Source of the DNA: JAXHNE01 sp038316995
Lineage (GTDB): Bacteria > Patescibacteriota > Saccharimonadia > Saccharimonadales > JAXHNE01
DNA length: 15,377 nucleotides
Reading direction: 5' to 3'
Assembly: GCA_038316995.1 (NCBI GenBank)
Contig: JBBQAZ010000023.1
Location: 1-15,377 of the forward strand
Shown in pieces: positions 6,946 through 12,396 of this stretch (its first letter is position 1; each line of letters begins with the position of its first letter). The notes beneath the pieces were generated by a model. That model made no database searches and was not told the DNA's origin. It saw only the letters and a list, made by a program, of their open reading frames with translations. Position numbers and translations under genes: made by a program.

Positions 6946-8511
6946 ATGAAATTTTCAAGCATAATCAACAAGATTAAGCAGACACCACGTAAGGTGAATG
7001 CATTGATTGTAACCCTACTATTAATTGCACTTCCTGCAATTGTTATGGCGGGATTTGGTCCAAACCGACCAGTATTTGACTGGAACAATCCAGCTGACCG
7101 TAAGGGATCAGATACTGGTCCAGTGTTTAACTCATTCATTAATACACCTACGTATGGTGACGAACGAAACTTTGTCCGAATTGCGGAAGTTGTCGATGGA
7201 CAAGGTCCAGTACAGGCAGACTTTTCTGAAACAGAAGCTGCAGAAGCTGGTAAAGAATACTGGGTACGAACATTCGTACACAACAATGCAAACCAAGCAA
7301 CAAACGACACTATTGGTGTCGCAACTAACACCCGTGTAAAAGTTGAGATCGCTCAGGGTGAAGCAAATGGCGTAGACGTTATGTCAAAGATTTCTGCTGA
7401 CAACGCAACTCCACAAACGGTTTGGGACACAGCTACACTAGCAAACGACAACAGTAAATTTAGCGTTAGCTATGTGCCTGGTTCTGCGTCTATCTATAAC
7501 CGATTCGACCAAAATGGTCGTGCACTATCAGATGCTATTGTATCTGCAAGTGGTACACAGGTTGGATATGATCAGATGAATGGTAACCTTCCTGGTTGTT
7601 TCGAGTTCTCTGCATACGTATACGTAAAAGTAAAAGTTGAAACATCTGATCTTCAGATTTCAAAGCAGGTTCGAAAAGGTGGCGATAGCGCCTGGGGTGA
7701 AACAGCAACAGTTAAGCCTGGTGACCGTGTAGAGTGGGCGATTTTAGTCCAGAACAAGGGTACGTCAGTCCAAAATAACGTTGTATCTAACGACGCACTT
7801 CCACCACACCTAAAGTATGTGGAAGACAGTGCGCGATGGTACACAACCGATCCAGCAGGTAACGATCTAGATTTTGATCAATATGAGCTAGGTGACGGAG
7901 ATGGTGCAAACATCAACTTTGGTAACTACGGTGCAAATGGTGGATTTACGGTAGCTTTCGCTACAACTGCAACAGGAGACTTTGAAGGTTGTGAAGTAAA
8001 TCTACGAAACATTGCGACAACGCACTCAGATCAACTTCCAACAGACAGAAGTGACTCAGCAGATGTAAGTATCGTGAAAGAAAATTGTGACGACGAACCT
8101 GAACAACCTATCACAGCGTGTAACATTCTTGAAGCTAAAAAGCTTGGAGTACTTAAGTACGAGTTCACCGTTAAGGCAACTGCTAAAAACGGTGCAACAA
8201 TCAAGCAATACCGATTCAACTTTGGTGATGGTAGCGAAGAACTACTTACGGACAAAGCAACTGCCCAACACACTTTTGCCAAAGCTGGCACCTATAGTGT
8301 TAAGACAAGTGTTGACTTCATGGTAGACGGCAAGATGGAAAACAAGACAAGCAATGCTTGTGAAGTTGTCATCAACACCGACAAAGAGCAGCCGGCAGCA
8401 CCAACTACGCTACCAAGCACAGGTCCAGCAGACATGATTGGTCTATTCGCAGCAGTTTCGATTGCAGCAGGACTTGCTCACAAGATTGTTCTATCACGAC
8501 GCTTCATGTAA
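6946..8511 (+). CDS. LPSTG-anchored surface protein with DUF11 and PKD-like domains
   Basis: 521 aa. The signal peptide has a long basic n-region, a hydrophobic core at about 18-33 and likely cleavage after VMA (A35). An N-terminal domain (about 40-235) contains GDERNFVRIAEV, a motif type I associate with CPR surface proteins. Residues about 235-375 look like a DUF11/isopeptide-type beta domain (ISKQVRKGG..., VKPGDRVEWAILVQNKG, a hallmark of DUF11). Residues about 391-477 are PKD-like (FNFGDGS, HTFAKAGTYSV). The C-terminus has LPSTG (489-493), a hydrophobic helix and RR, a complete cell-wall sorting signal. The protein should be secreted by Sec and joined to the wall by a sortase encoded elsewhere. 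Its ribosome site AAGGAG (6932-6937) is well placed. It is co-transcribed with the gene before it, and the pair probably form one surface structure, possibly for host contact. Confidence 0.88.
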   Translation: MKFSSIINKIKQTPRKVNALIVTLLLIALPAIVMAGFGPNRPVFDWNNPADRKGSDTGPVFNSFINTPTYGDERNFVRIAEVVDGQGPVQADFSETEAAEAGKEYWVRTFVHNNANQATNDTIGVATNTRVKVEIAQGEANGVDVMSKISADNATPQTVWDTATLANDNSKFSVSYVPGSASIYNRFDQNGRALSDAIVSASGTQVGYDQMNGNLPGCFEFSAYVYVKVKVETSDLQISKQVRKGGDSAWGETATVKPGDRVEWAILVQNKGTSVQNNVVSNDALPPHLKYVEDSARWYTTDPAGNDLDFDQYELGDGDGANINFGNYGANGGFTVAFATTATGDFEGCEVNLRNIATTHSDQLPTDRSDSADVSIVKENCDDEPEQPITACNILEAKKLGVLKYEFTVKATAKNGATIKQYRFNFGDGSEELLTDKATAQHTFAKAGTYSVKTSVDFMVDGKMENKTSNACEVVINTDKEQPAAPTTLPSTGPADMIGLFAAVSIAAGLAHKIVLSRRFM

Positions 8512-8550
8512 GCTGAGTGCATAAAACCACTAGAACTTTTGCCAAAATTA

Positions 8551-8559
8551 TGGTAGAGT
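8551..8559 (+). promoter_or_regulatory. Possible extended -10 element
   Basis: TGGTAGAGT fits a TGn-TAnnnT extended -10 element. A transcript from about 8566 would run about 90 nt into the long hairpin at 8609-8657. No good -35 box sits 17 bp upstream (TAGAAC matches three of six), so this is tentative. Confidence 0.25.
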
Positions 8560-8608
8560 CAAACTAGTGAAAGAGCATTGACTGACCGCTCAAAAACGAA
8601 AAGACTGT

Positions 8609-8657
8609 GAAAATCGAAATACCCCGCATCTGTATTGATGTGGGGTATTTCATTTTC
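8609..8657 (+). terminator. Long hairpin, probable terminator of the surface operon
   Basis: A 15-bp stem (8616-8630 with 8637-8651, one G-T pair) closes a six-base loop. It is extended by six more pairs (8609-8614 with 8652-8657) across a single bulged C at 8615. The stem includes CCCC/GGGG. The downstream T-run is short (ATTTTC), so it may act as a bidirectional or imperfect terminator, or as an mRNA 3' stabiliser. It lies about 100 bp after the stop at 8511. Confidence 0.7.
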
Positions 8658-8674
8658 GCCCCTGTTATGCTAGG

Positions 8675-8765
8675 ATTAGTAACTAGGAAATAGGAACTAG
8701 GAATTAGTATGCAGAAATCAATCAAAACAATACTCATTACTAGTTACTGATTGCTAATTTCTAAT
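8675..8765. repeat. Imperfect long inverted repeat made of TAGTAAC/TAGGAA words
   Basis: The segment 8675-8710 is the approximate reverse complement of 8730-8765, with 28 of 36 positions matching by eye and a 19-bp A-rich centre. Each arm is itself built from degenerate short words (AACTAGGAA, ATTAGTA on the left; TTACTAGTTACT on the right). It sits between the surface-operon terminator and the tRNA, so the right arm reaches to within five bases of the tRNA and may overlap its promoter. It could be a miniature palindromic element or a decayed repeat. No flanking target duplication was found. Confidence 0.6.
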
Positions 8766-8769
8766 AAAT

Positions 8770-8844
8770 GGTCCCATCGTCTAACGGTTAGGACACCAGG
8801 TTTTCATCCTGGCAATAGGGGTTCGATTCCCCTTGGGATCACCA
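8770..8844 (+). tRNA. tRNA-Glu (anticodon UUC)
   Basis: The acceptor stem GGTCCCA (8770-8776) pairs with TGGGATC (8834-8840), with one G-T pair, followed by discriminator A and an encoded CCA (8842-8844). The anticodon arm is CCAGG-TTTTCAT-CCTGG, which places TTC at the anticodon. The T-arm is AGGGG-TTCGATT-CCCCT. The D-arm GTCTAACGGTTAGGAC matches bacterial tRNA-Glu. All four arms fold. A promoter is not clear: TAATTT at 8755-8760 is a weak -10 candidate inside the preceding inverted repeat. Confidence 0.97.
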
Positions 8845-8890
8845 TGAAAAAAGACCAGCATTTGTTGGTCTTTTTTCATGGTGATTTTTT
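8838..8890 (+). terminator. Rho-independent terminator of tRNA-Glu, overlapping the tRNA 3' end
   Basis: A perfect 20-bp stem (8838-8857 with 8866-8885) with an eight-base loop is followed by TTTTTT (8885-8890). Its 5' arm starts inside the tRNA acceptor strand and includes the discriminator and CCA. The stem also contains A6/T6, so it can act on both strands. Confidence 0.85.
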
Positions 8891-8903
8891 AGTGAACCTA
8901 ACG

Positions 8904-8969
8904 CCTATTGCCGCAATAGGGTGAGAACTGCCAGTGGCAGTTTGCAAGGAAACTCCGGCAGTTGCCGGA
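8904..8969. other. Three consecutive small hairpins in gene-free region
   Basis: The 330 bases between the tRNA and the Crp-family gene hold no convincing gene. This part has three near-perfect palindromes in a row: CCTATTGC/GCAATAGG (8904-8911, 8913-8920), AACTGCC/GGCAGTT (8926-8932, 8936-8942) and TCCGGCA/TGCCGGA (8954-8960, 8963-8969). They are more GC-rich than the surroundings. Function unknown; they may be a REP-like insertion or a structured RNA. Confidence 0.5.
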
Positions 8970-8990
8970 TTTCGGGCCTGCAGAATGTAG

Positions 8991-9013
8991 GTCGATTCCC
9001 CGTGAGATCACCA
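8991..9013 (+). repeat. Degenerate copy of tRNA-Glu 3' end (copy 2)
   Basis: GTCGATTCCCCGTGAGATCACCA corresponds to the T-loop, T-stem and acceptor 3' strand with CCA of the functional tRNA, differing at only a few bases. The 5' side of the T-stem (TGTAG) no longer pairs, so this is not a functional tRNA. The nine bases GCAATAGGG at 8913-8921 match the tRNA just before its T-arm, so the three hairpins between may interrupt an old tRNA copy. Confidence 0.6.
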
Positions 9014-9020
9014 ATAAAAC

Positions 9021-9045
9021 AGCTCACCACCCGGTGGGCTTTTTT
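9021..9045 (+). terminator. Rho-independent terminator behind the tRNA remnant
   Basis: AGCTCACC (9021-9028) pairs with GGTGGGCT (9033-9040), eight pairs including one T-G, over the loop ACCC. A run of T follows (9040-9045). It sits eight bases after the remnant CCA, as a tRNA terminator would, although no intact gene precedes it. Confidence 0.7.
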
Positions 9046-9051
9046 ACTGGT

Positions 9052-9069
9052 GGATTTCGTGAGAAATCC
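9052..9069. other. Small perfect hairpin
   Basis: GGATTTC and GAAATCC form a seven-base-pair stem over the loop GTGA. The same spot behind the functional tRNA terminator carries a similar but unpaired string (GATTTTTTAGTGAACC), which suggests the two intervals are related copies. Confidence 0.45.
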
Positions 9070-9075
9070 GAACCC

Positions 9076-9152
9076 CGTCAGGCGGTTCGCTATTGCCCGG
9101 CAAACTTGTTTGCGACGGCGCAATATACCTAAGTATTCCCCGTGAGATCACA
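9076..9152 (+). pseudogene. Degenerate tRNA-Glu-like sequence (copy 3)
   Basis: Three words of tRNA-Glu appear in order. CGTC-3-CGGTT (9076-9087) matches the D-arm CGTC-TAA-CGGTT. GCAATA (9120-9125) matches the bases before the T-arm. ATTCCCCGTGAGATCA (9135-9150) matches the T-arm/acceptor end at 14 of 16 positions. The interval between D-arm and GCAATA is ten bases longer than in the tRNA and no anticodon arm is recognisable. Copies 2 and 3 share the two changes from the functional tRNA, so one was probably copied from the other. No functional tRNA is expected here. Confidence 0.5.
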
Positions 9153-9174
9153 ATGAAACAACCGGGCAATGTGC

Positions 9175-9819
9175 CTACTCGTCTTTGCTAAGAAATGCTT
9201 CAAGCTTTGTGGAGTTTATAAATAATTGAGAATTGTCCGTAGTGATTATCTTATTGCTGCGGAGTTCTTTCATCTGCACGCTTACGGTTTCTCTTGTTAG
9301 TCCAGACATATTTGCGATTAATTGATGCGTTACAGCTAGTTTTATTTTTGACGTGTTCTTTTTTCCGGTTTCAGTACCATGAGATGAACAAAGGTAAGAA
9401 AGAACCTGCCCAACTTTATGAAGAGCACTGGTGCCTTCAATTGACTCAATTCGACTCATAAGATCAGTGTTGTGATCTAGGAAATACTGCAGAAGCTCAC
9501 GAGCAAACGCATGATTAACATTTGTTTCATTTATGAATTTTTCTCTGTCAACTACGTTAATCGTTGCGTCTTCTAGTACTTCGTAGAAAAAATGCAACGA
9601 GATTTTTTTACCAAATTTCCATATAAGAGGTATGATATCGCCTTTTCCAGCAATTAATAGGATTTTTTCATCGCCTTTTATACTGATGTCGTAAATTTTG
9701 ATAAAGCCGGAAGTTATATAAATAACATCTTGAGCTTGCTCCCCTTGGTACAAAAGTATCTGTCCTGTTTGATATTCTTTCGTAAGACCATTAGAAAAAA
9801 ATGATTCGACATTCTTCAT
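9175..9819 (-). CDS. Crp/FNR-family transcriptional regulator
   Basis: 214 aa on the minus strand. Residues about 8-115 are a cyclic-nucleotide-binding-type beta-roll (YQTGQILLYQGEQAQDVIYITSGFIKIY). A dimer helix follows at about 102-142, and a Crp-type winged helix at about 155-205 with recognition helix SGLTRETVSVQMKEL. It lacks the Arg-Ser of the CRP cAMP pocket and has a single Cys (C144), so it is neither a cAMP-binding CRP nor an Fe-S FNR by motif; its effector is unknown. It diverges from a small envelope/stress operon 131 bp away and may control it and itself. No Shine-Dalgarno precedes ATG 9819. A TAAGAT -10-like box ends seven or eight bases upstream, which suggests a leaderless mRNA. 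Confidence 0.9.
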   Translation of the reverse strand: MKNVESFFSNGLTKEYQTGQILLYQGEQAQDVIYITSGFIKIYDISIKGDEKILLIAGKGDIIPLIWKFGKKISLHFFYEVLEDATINVVDREKFINETNVNHAFARELLQYFLDHNTDLMSRIESIEGTSALHKVGQVLSYLCSSHGTETGKKNTSKIKLAVTHQLIANMSGLTRETVSVQMKELRSNKIITTDNSQLFINSTKLEAFLSKDE

Positions 9820-9894
9820 GTAATAAATCTTACACCCAAACCGTTATTTGCACGATTATTTTGATGTAGTGATGTTAACGGACAGAAGTCTTTT

Positions 9895-9924
9895 TTAAAC
9901 GTAGTCTATGGATACGATTATAAA
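9895..9924 (+). promoter_or_regulatory. Probable promoter of the GlsB-YggT-ChaB operon
   Basis: TATAAA (9919-9924) is a good -10 box in the 131-bp divergent gap. The -35 candidate TTAAAC (9895-9900, 18-bp spacer) is poor, so activation by a regulator is plausible. A spaced inverted repeat, CCGTTA (9841-9846) and TAACGG (9876-9881), lies upstream. It is short and could be chance. Confidence 0.4.
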
Positions 9925-9950
9925 TTAAGAGCATGTTAAGAGGAGGTTTT

Positions 9951-10196
9951 ATGGGATTAATTGCATGGATTATCTTTGGAGCATTGGCTGGCTGGATTGC
10001 ATCCATGATTGCTGGCACAAATGAAAGACAAGGGGCAATCGGTAACATATTGTATGGAGTTTTAGGAGCGTTTCTTGGTGGATTGATTGTAAATCTACTT
10101 GGAAGCAATGGTGCGATTGATTTTAATGTCTATGGTTTGCTGGTTGCGATAGGTGGAGCAGTGCTCCTTACTTGGTTAACGAAAAAATTAGCCTAA
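9951..10196 (+). CDS. GlsB/YeaQ/YmgE-family (transglycosylase-associated) small membrane protein
   Basis: 81 aa and very Gly/Ala-rich, with three hydrophobic segments (about 2-20, 27-52, 60-78). The pattern GLIAWIIFGALAGWIAS...GAIGNILYGVLGAFLGG is characteristic of the GlsB/YeaQ/YmgE stress-response family. Members are induced by envelope, bile, starvation or general stress; no enzyme activity is established. An upstream in-frame ATG at 9933 is unlikely to be the start. AGGAGG at 9941-9946 lies between the two ATGs and serves the one at 9951, although its spacing of four bases is short. It is first in a compact operon of four small genes. Confidence 0.9.
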   Translation: MGLIAWIIFGALAGWIASMIAGTNERQGAIGNILYGVLGAFLGGLIVNLLGSNGAIDFNVYGLLVAIGGAVLLTWLTKKLA

Positions 10197-10219
10197 CTTA
10201 ATTAATGGGAGGAATGATT

Positions 10220-10384
10220 ATGCGTAAATATATGGACTATATAGCGATTAGTAAGCCTCAAGGTAAGTCGTTTGTGGTTAATAGCGGCGAACTTAGTTTT
10301 GCTGATGAGATCAAAACATTTTCAGCCCGTAGGAGAATAAACGAAAAAATTTCAAACCTGAAGGCAGTTCATGAGATTAGGTAG
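10220..10384 (+). CDS. Small basic protein of unknown function (54 aa)
   Basis: A 54-codon reading frame begins MRKYMDYIAISKPQGKSF and ends ...NLKAVHEIR. It is preceded by an excellent ribosome site, GGGAGGA (10207-10213), six bases before the ATG; an ATG at 10214 is too close to use it. It ends 14 bases inside the next gene, a normal operon overlap. No hydrophobic segment is present and the composition is basic and soluble, unlike its membrane neighbours. The strong ribosome site, the position inside the operon and the absence of any other gene in this gap support it as real. I do not recognise the family. It may be cytoplasmic and partner YggT or ChaB. Confidence 0.7.
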   Translation: MRKYMDYIAISKPQGKSFVVNSGELSFADEIKTFSARRRINEKISNLKAVHEIR

Positions 10385-10682
10385 TTTCCTTATTGGTTTA
10401 GTGAACGTCATAATTGGGGCTGTATGGACACTACTTGGGCTTAGATTTGTACTAAAACTGCTATCTGCAAACCCAAGCAACGAATTTGTTAACTGGATTT
10501 ATGAAACGTCAGGAGAGATACTCGGTCCATTTAGAGGTATTTTTCCGTCCGCTGATCTAAACGGGTTCAGATTCGATTTTACTGCTTTGTTTGCCATGTT
10601 AGTTTATGGCCTTGTAGCCATGCTAGCGTTCTATTTGATAGCTGCACTTACTCCGAGCACGGTAGTGTCTAAGAGAAAGTAA
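10371..10682 (+). CDS. YggT-family membrane protein
   Basis: 103 aa. Two hydrophobic segments, about residues 5-32 and 68-93, flank a short loop with YETSGEILGPFRGIFPSAD, matching the YggT signature (iy..t.PiL.PfR.i.P). The protein is an integral membrane protein. YggT relatives are linked to cell division, osmotic or ion stress, or to cytochrome b6 assembly in plastids (CCB3), so the function here is open. The ribosome site AAGG (10361-10364) lies six bases before the ATG. It sits between the 54-aa gene and the ChaB-like gene, with one base to the latter. Confidence 0.85.
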   Translation: MRLGSFLIGLVNVIIGAVWTLLGLRFVLKLLSANPSNEFVNWIYETSGEILGPFRGIFPSADLNGFRFDFTALFAMLVYGLVAMLAFYLIAALTPSTVVSKRK

Positions 10683-10683
10683 C

Positions 10684-10899
10684 ATGCCATATTCAACATT
10701 AGAGCAACTACCGAGAGGTCTTAAAGATAATTTGCCACCTAAAGCACAATTAATTTACCAAGAAGCGTTTAATTCTGCATGCAAGAAATATCATGGCAAG
10801 TCCATTGCAGAACAAATTGCGCACCGTATTGCCTGGGCTGCTGTAAAAGCTAATTACGAAAAACATAATGGTGATTGGCGTAAAAAGAAATCCCCATAA
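10684..10899 (+). CDS. ChaB-family protein
   Basis: 71 aa. MPYSTLEQLPRGLKDNLP, then AQLIYQEAFNSACKKY and AHRIAWAAVKANYEKHNGDW, match the ChaB family nearly end to end. ChaB is annotated as a regulator of the ChaA cation/H+ antiporter, though this role is poorly proven. The protein is soluble, with no membrane segment. One base separates it from the YggT-like stop, and there is no clear ribosome site, so translational coupling is likely. No ChaA-like transporter is seen nearby. Being last in an operon with GlsB/YeaQ and YggT suggests a shared ion or envelope stress role. Confidence 0.88.
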   Translation: MPYSTLEQLPRGLKDNLPPKAQLIYQEAFNSACKKYHGKSIAEQIAHRIAWAAVKANYEKHNGDWRKKKSP

Positions 10900-10922
10900 A
10901 CTCTTTTGGACTATTATTAAGC

Positions 10923-10950
10923 TTGCGCATCCACCAGATATCTCTACACT
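10923..10950 (+). promoter_or_regulatory. Probable promoter of the glycolytic operon
   Basis: TTGCGC (10923-10928), a 16-bp spacer and TACACT (10945-10950) form a moderate promoter; an alternative -10, TATAAC, lies at 10950-10955. Either would place the transcript start next to the pyk ATG at 10960. No Shine-Dalgarno is present, so a leaderless mRNA is suggested. Confidence 0.45.
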
Positions 10951-10959
10951 ATAACGGTA

Positions 10960-12393
10960 ATGGTTAAGACGTTTTTTGCCCCTAGTGTGGCTATAGAAGA
11001 TTTCAAGCGTACAAAAATTATCGCAACAGCCGGCCCATCCACTGACAGCTATGATTTAGTGAAGGCGCTTATTAGTTGTGGGGCGAATGGAATTAGACTC
11101 AATTTTAGTCACGGTGATCATGCTGAACACTTACGCCGAATTAAGTGGATACGGAAGGCATCTAATGAACTTGGAAAGCCTGTGGCGATTATCCAGGATC
11201 TACAGGGGCCAAAAATTCGGCTTGGTGATTTTGAGGGTATTATTAATGTTGCTGCTGGCCAAACGCTTATACTTGGGTACAAAATTGAGTATTCTCCTGG
11301 TGGTCCAATTCCGATGCAGTATGATATTTCAAAAAAGATAAAACGCGGCGAGCGTCTTTATATGTATGACGGAAAAGTGCGGACAACAGTTACGAGTGTT
11401 CGCGATGGCAAAGTCCATGTTCGGGTAGAGAACGACGGAATACTTATTAAACGCAAAGGCATTAATCTTCCTGATACCGATTTTGACGGTGACATTATTA
11501 CGTTAAAAGATAAAAAAGATATTGCTTTTGGTGTCGAGCATGATGTGGATTATATGGCGCTTAGTTTTGTTCAAACTGCGACTGATGTTCGTTTATTGAG
11601 GAATATCCTCAGAAATCACGCTTCTAAAGCTAAAATTATTTCAAAAATTGAGACAGGTGCATCAATAAAAAATCTTGAGCCGATTATTCAAGAATCTGAT
11701 GCTGTAATGATTGCGCGCGGTGATCTTGCAATTGAAACTTCTGCAGAATCCGTACCTATTGTTCAACGTAAGATTATTGGGCTTGGAATGCGTCATGGAA
11801 AGCCAACAATTGTTGCAACACAGATGCTCGCTAGTATGGCTGAAATGCCAGACCCAACCCGTGCCGAAGTTTCGGATGTGGCCACGGCTGTAATTGTTGG
11901 GGCTGACGCCACGATGCTTTCAGATGAAACAGCTGCCGGAAAATTTCCGATTGAGGCTGTACGCACCATGAAAAAAGTGATTCTATACGCTCAAGCCAAC
12001 GCACCGCTTCAGGTGTCTTTTCCAGATTATGATGACAAAACCAGACAAAACGCCATATCGCTGGCTATCATTAACCTTGCTGAAAATGTTGGTGCAAAGG
12101 CAATTGTTGCAGAAACAAAATCTGGCGCAACGGCAGTGAACATCAGTTCACGCAGAGCAAACCAACCAATTATTGCAGTTACTCCAGACGAGCGAGTCGC
12201 CCAGCAACTATCAATTGTATACGGCGTAAAAAGCTACATTAGACCAGATGATCCAAGAGCAGCAACCAGACTTACAGACTGGCTCCAAAAAAACAAAGTA
12301 TTCCGCGCGGGTGACATGGTTATTTCAGCATCTGGACAATATCCCGGAGTAGTAGGAACAACTGATACAATAAAGGTAAGAATTATTTCATAA
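10960..12393 (+). CDS. pyk: Pyruvate kinase
   Basis: 477 aa, the usual length for a bacterial pyruvate kinase. It transfers phosphate from phosphoenolpyruvate to ADP in the last step of glycolysis. GIRLNFSHG (44-52) gives R46, N48 and S50. QDLQGPKIRLGDF (79-91) starts the B domain, about 80-180. KIETGASIKNL carries catalytic K229 and metal ligand E231, and IARGDLA holds D255. T287 lies in ATQML, and TRAEVSDVATAVIVGADATMLSDETA (around 300-324) is the family signature with ATM for the usual AVM. The C-terminal domain (about 355-477) is complete. The start has no Shine-Dalgarno but a promoter lies directly upstream. It is followed three bases later by pgk, an uncommon order in which the last glycolytic enzyme comes first. 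Confidence 0.97.
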   Translation: MVKTFFAPSVAIEDFKRTKIIATAGPSTDSYDLVKALISCGANGIRLNFSHGDHAEHLRRIKWIRKASNELGKPVAIIQDLQGPKIRLGDFEGIINVAAGQTLILGYKIEYSPGGPIPMQYDISKKIKRGERLYMYDGKVRTTVTSVRDGKVHVRVENDGILIKRKGINLPDTDFDGDIITLKDKKDIAFGVEHDVDYMALSFVQTATDVRLLRNILRNHASKAKIISKIETGASIKNLEPIIQESDAVMIARGDLAIETSAESVPIVQRKIIGLGMRHGKPTIVATQMLASMAEMPDPTRAEVSDVATAVIVGADATMLSDETAAGKFPIEAVRTMKKVILYAQANAPLQVSFPDYDDKTRQNAISLAIINLAENVGAKAIVAETKSGATAVNISSRRANQPIIAVTPDERVAQQLSIVYGVKSYIRPDDPRAATRLTDWLQKNKVFRAGDMVISASGQYPGVVGTTDTIKVRIIS

Positions 12394-12396
12394 GGA

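Noticed and set aside
8905..9145. Overlapping open frames on both strands in the tRNA-remnant region (about 72-74 aa)
   Set aside because: Both run through hairpins, a terminator and tRNA-like sequence. The peptides match no recognisable family and neither start has a ribosome site.
8826..9152. CRISPR-like repeat array
   Set aside because: Only three imperfect copies with unequal spacing of about 169 and 141 bases, all derived from the tRNA 3' end, and no cas genes are seen.
9175..9819. Oxygen-sensing FNR protein
   Set aside because: Only one Cys is present, so no 4Fe-4S cluster can be bound as in FNR.
9933..9950. Longer start for the GlsB-like protein at ATG 9933
   Set aside because: The AGGAGG ribosome site lies downstream of this ATG, and the family N-terminus begins at ATG 9951.
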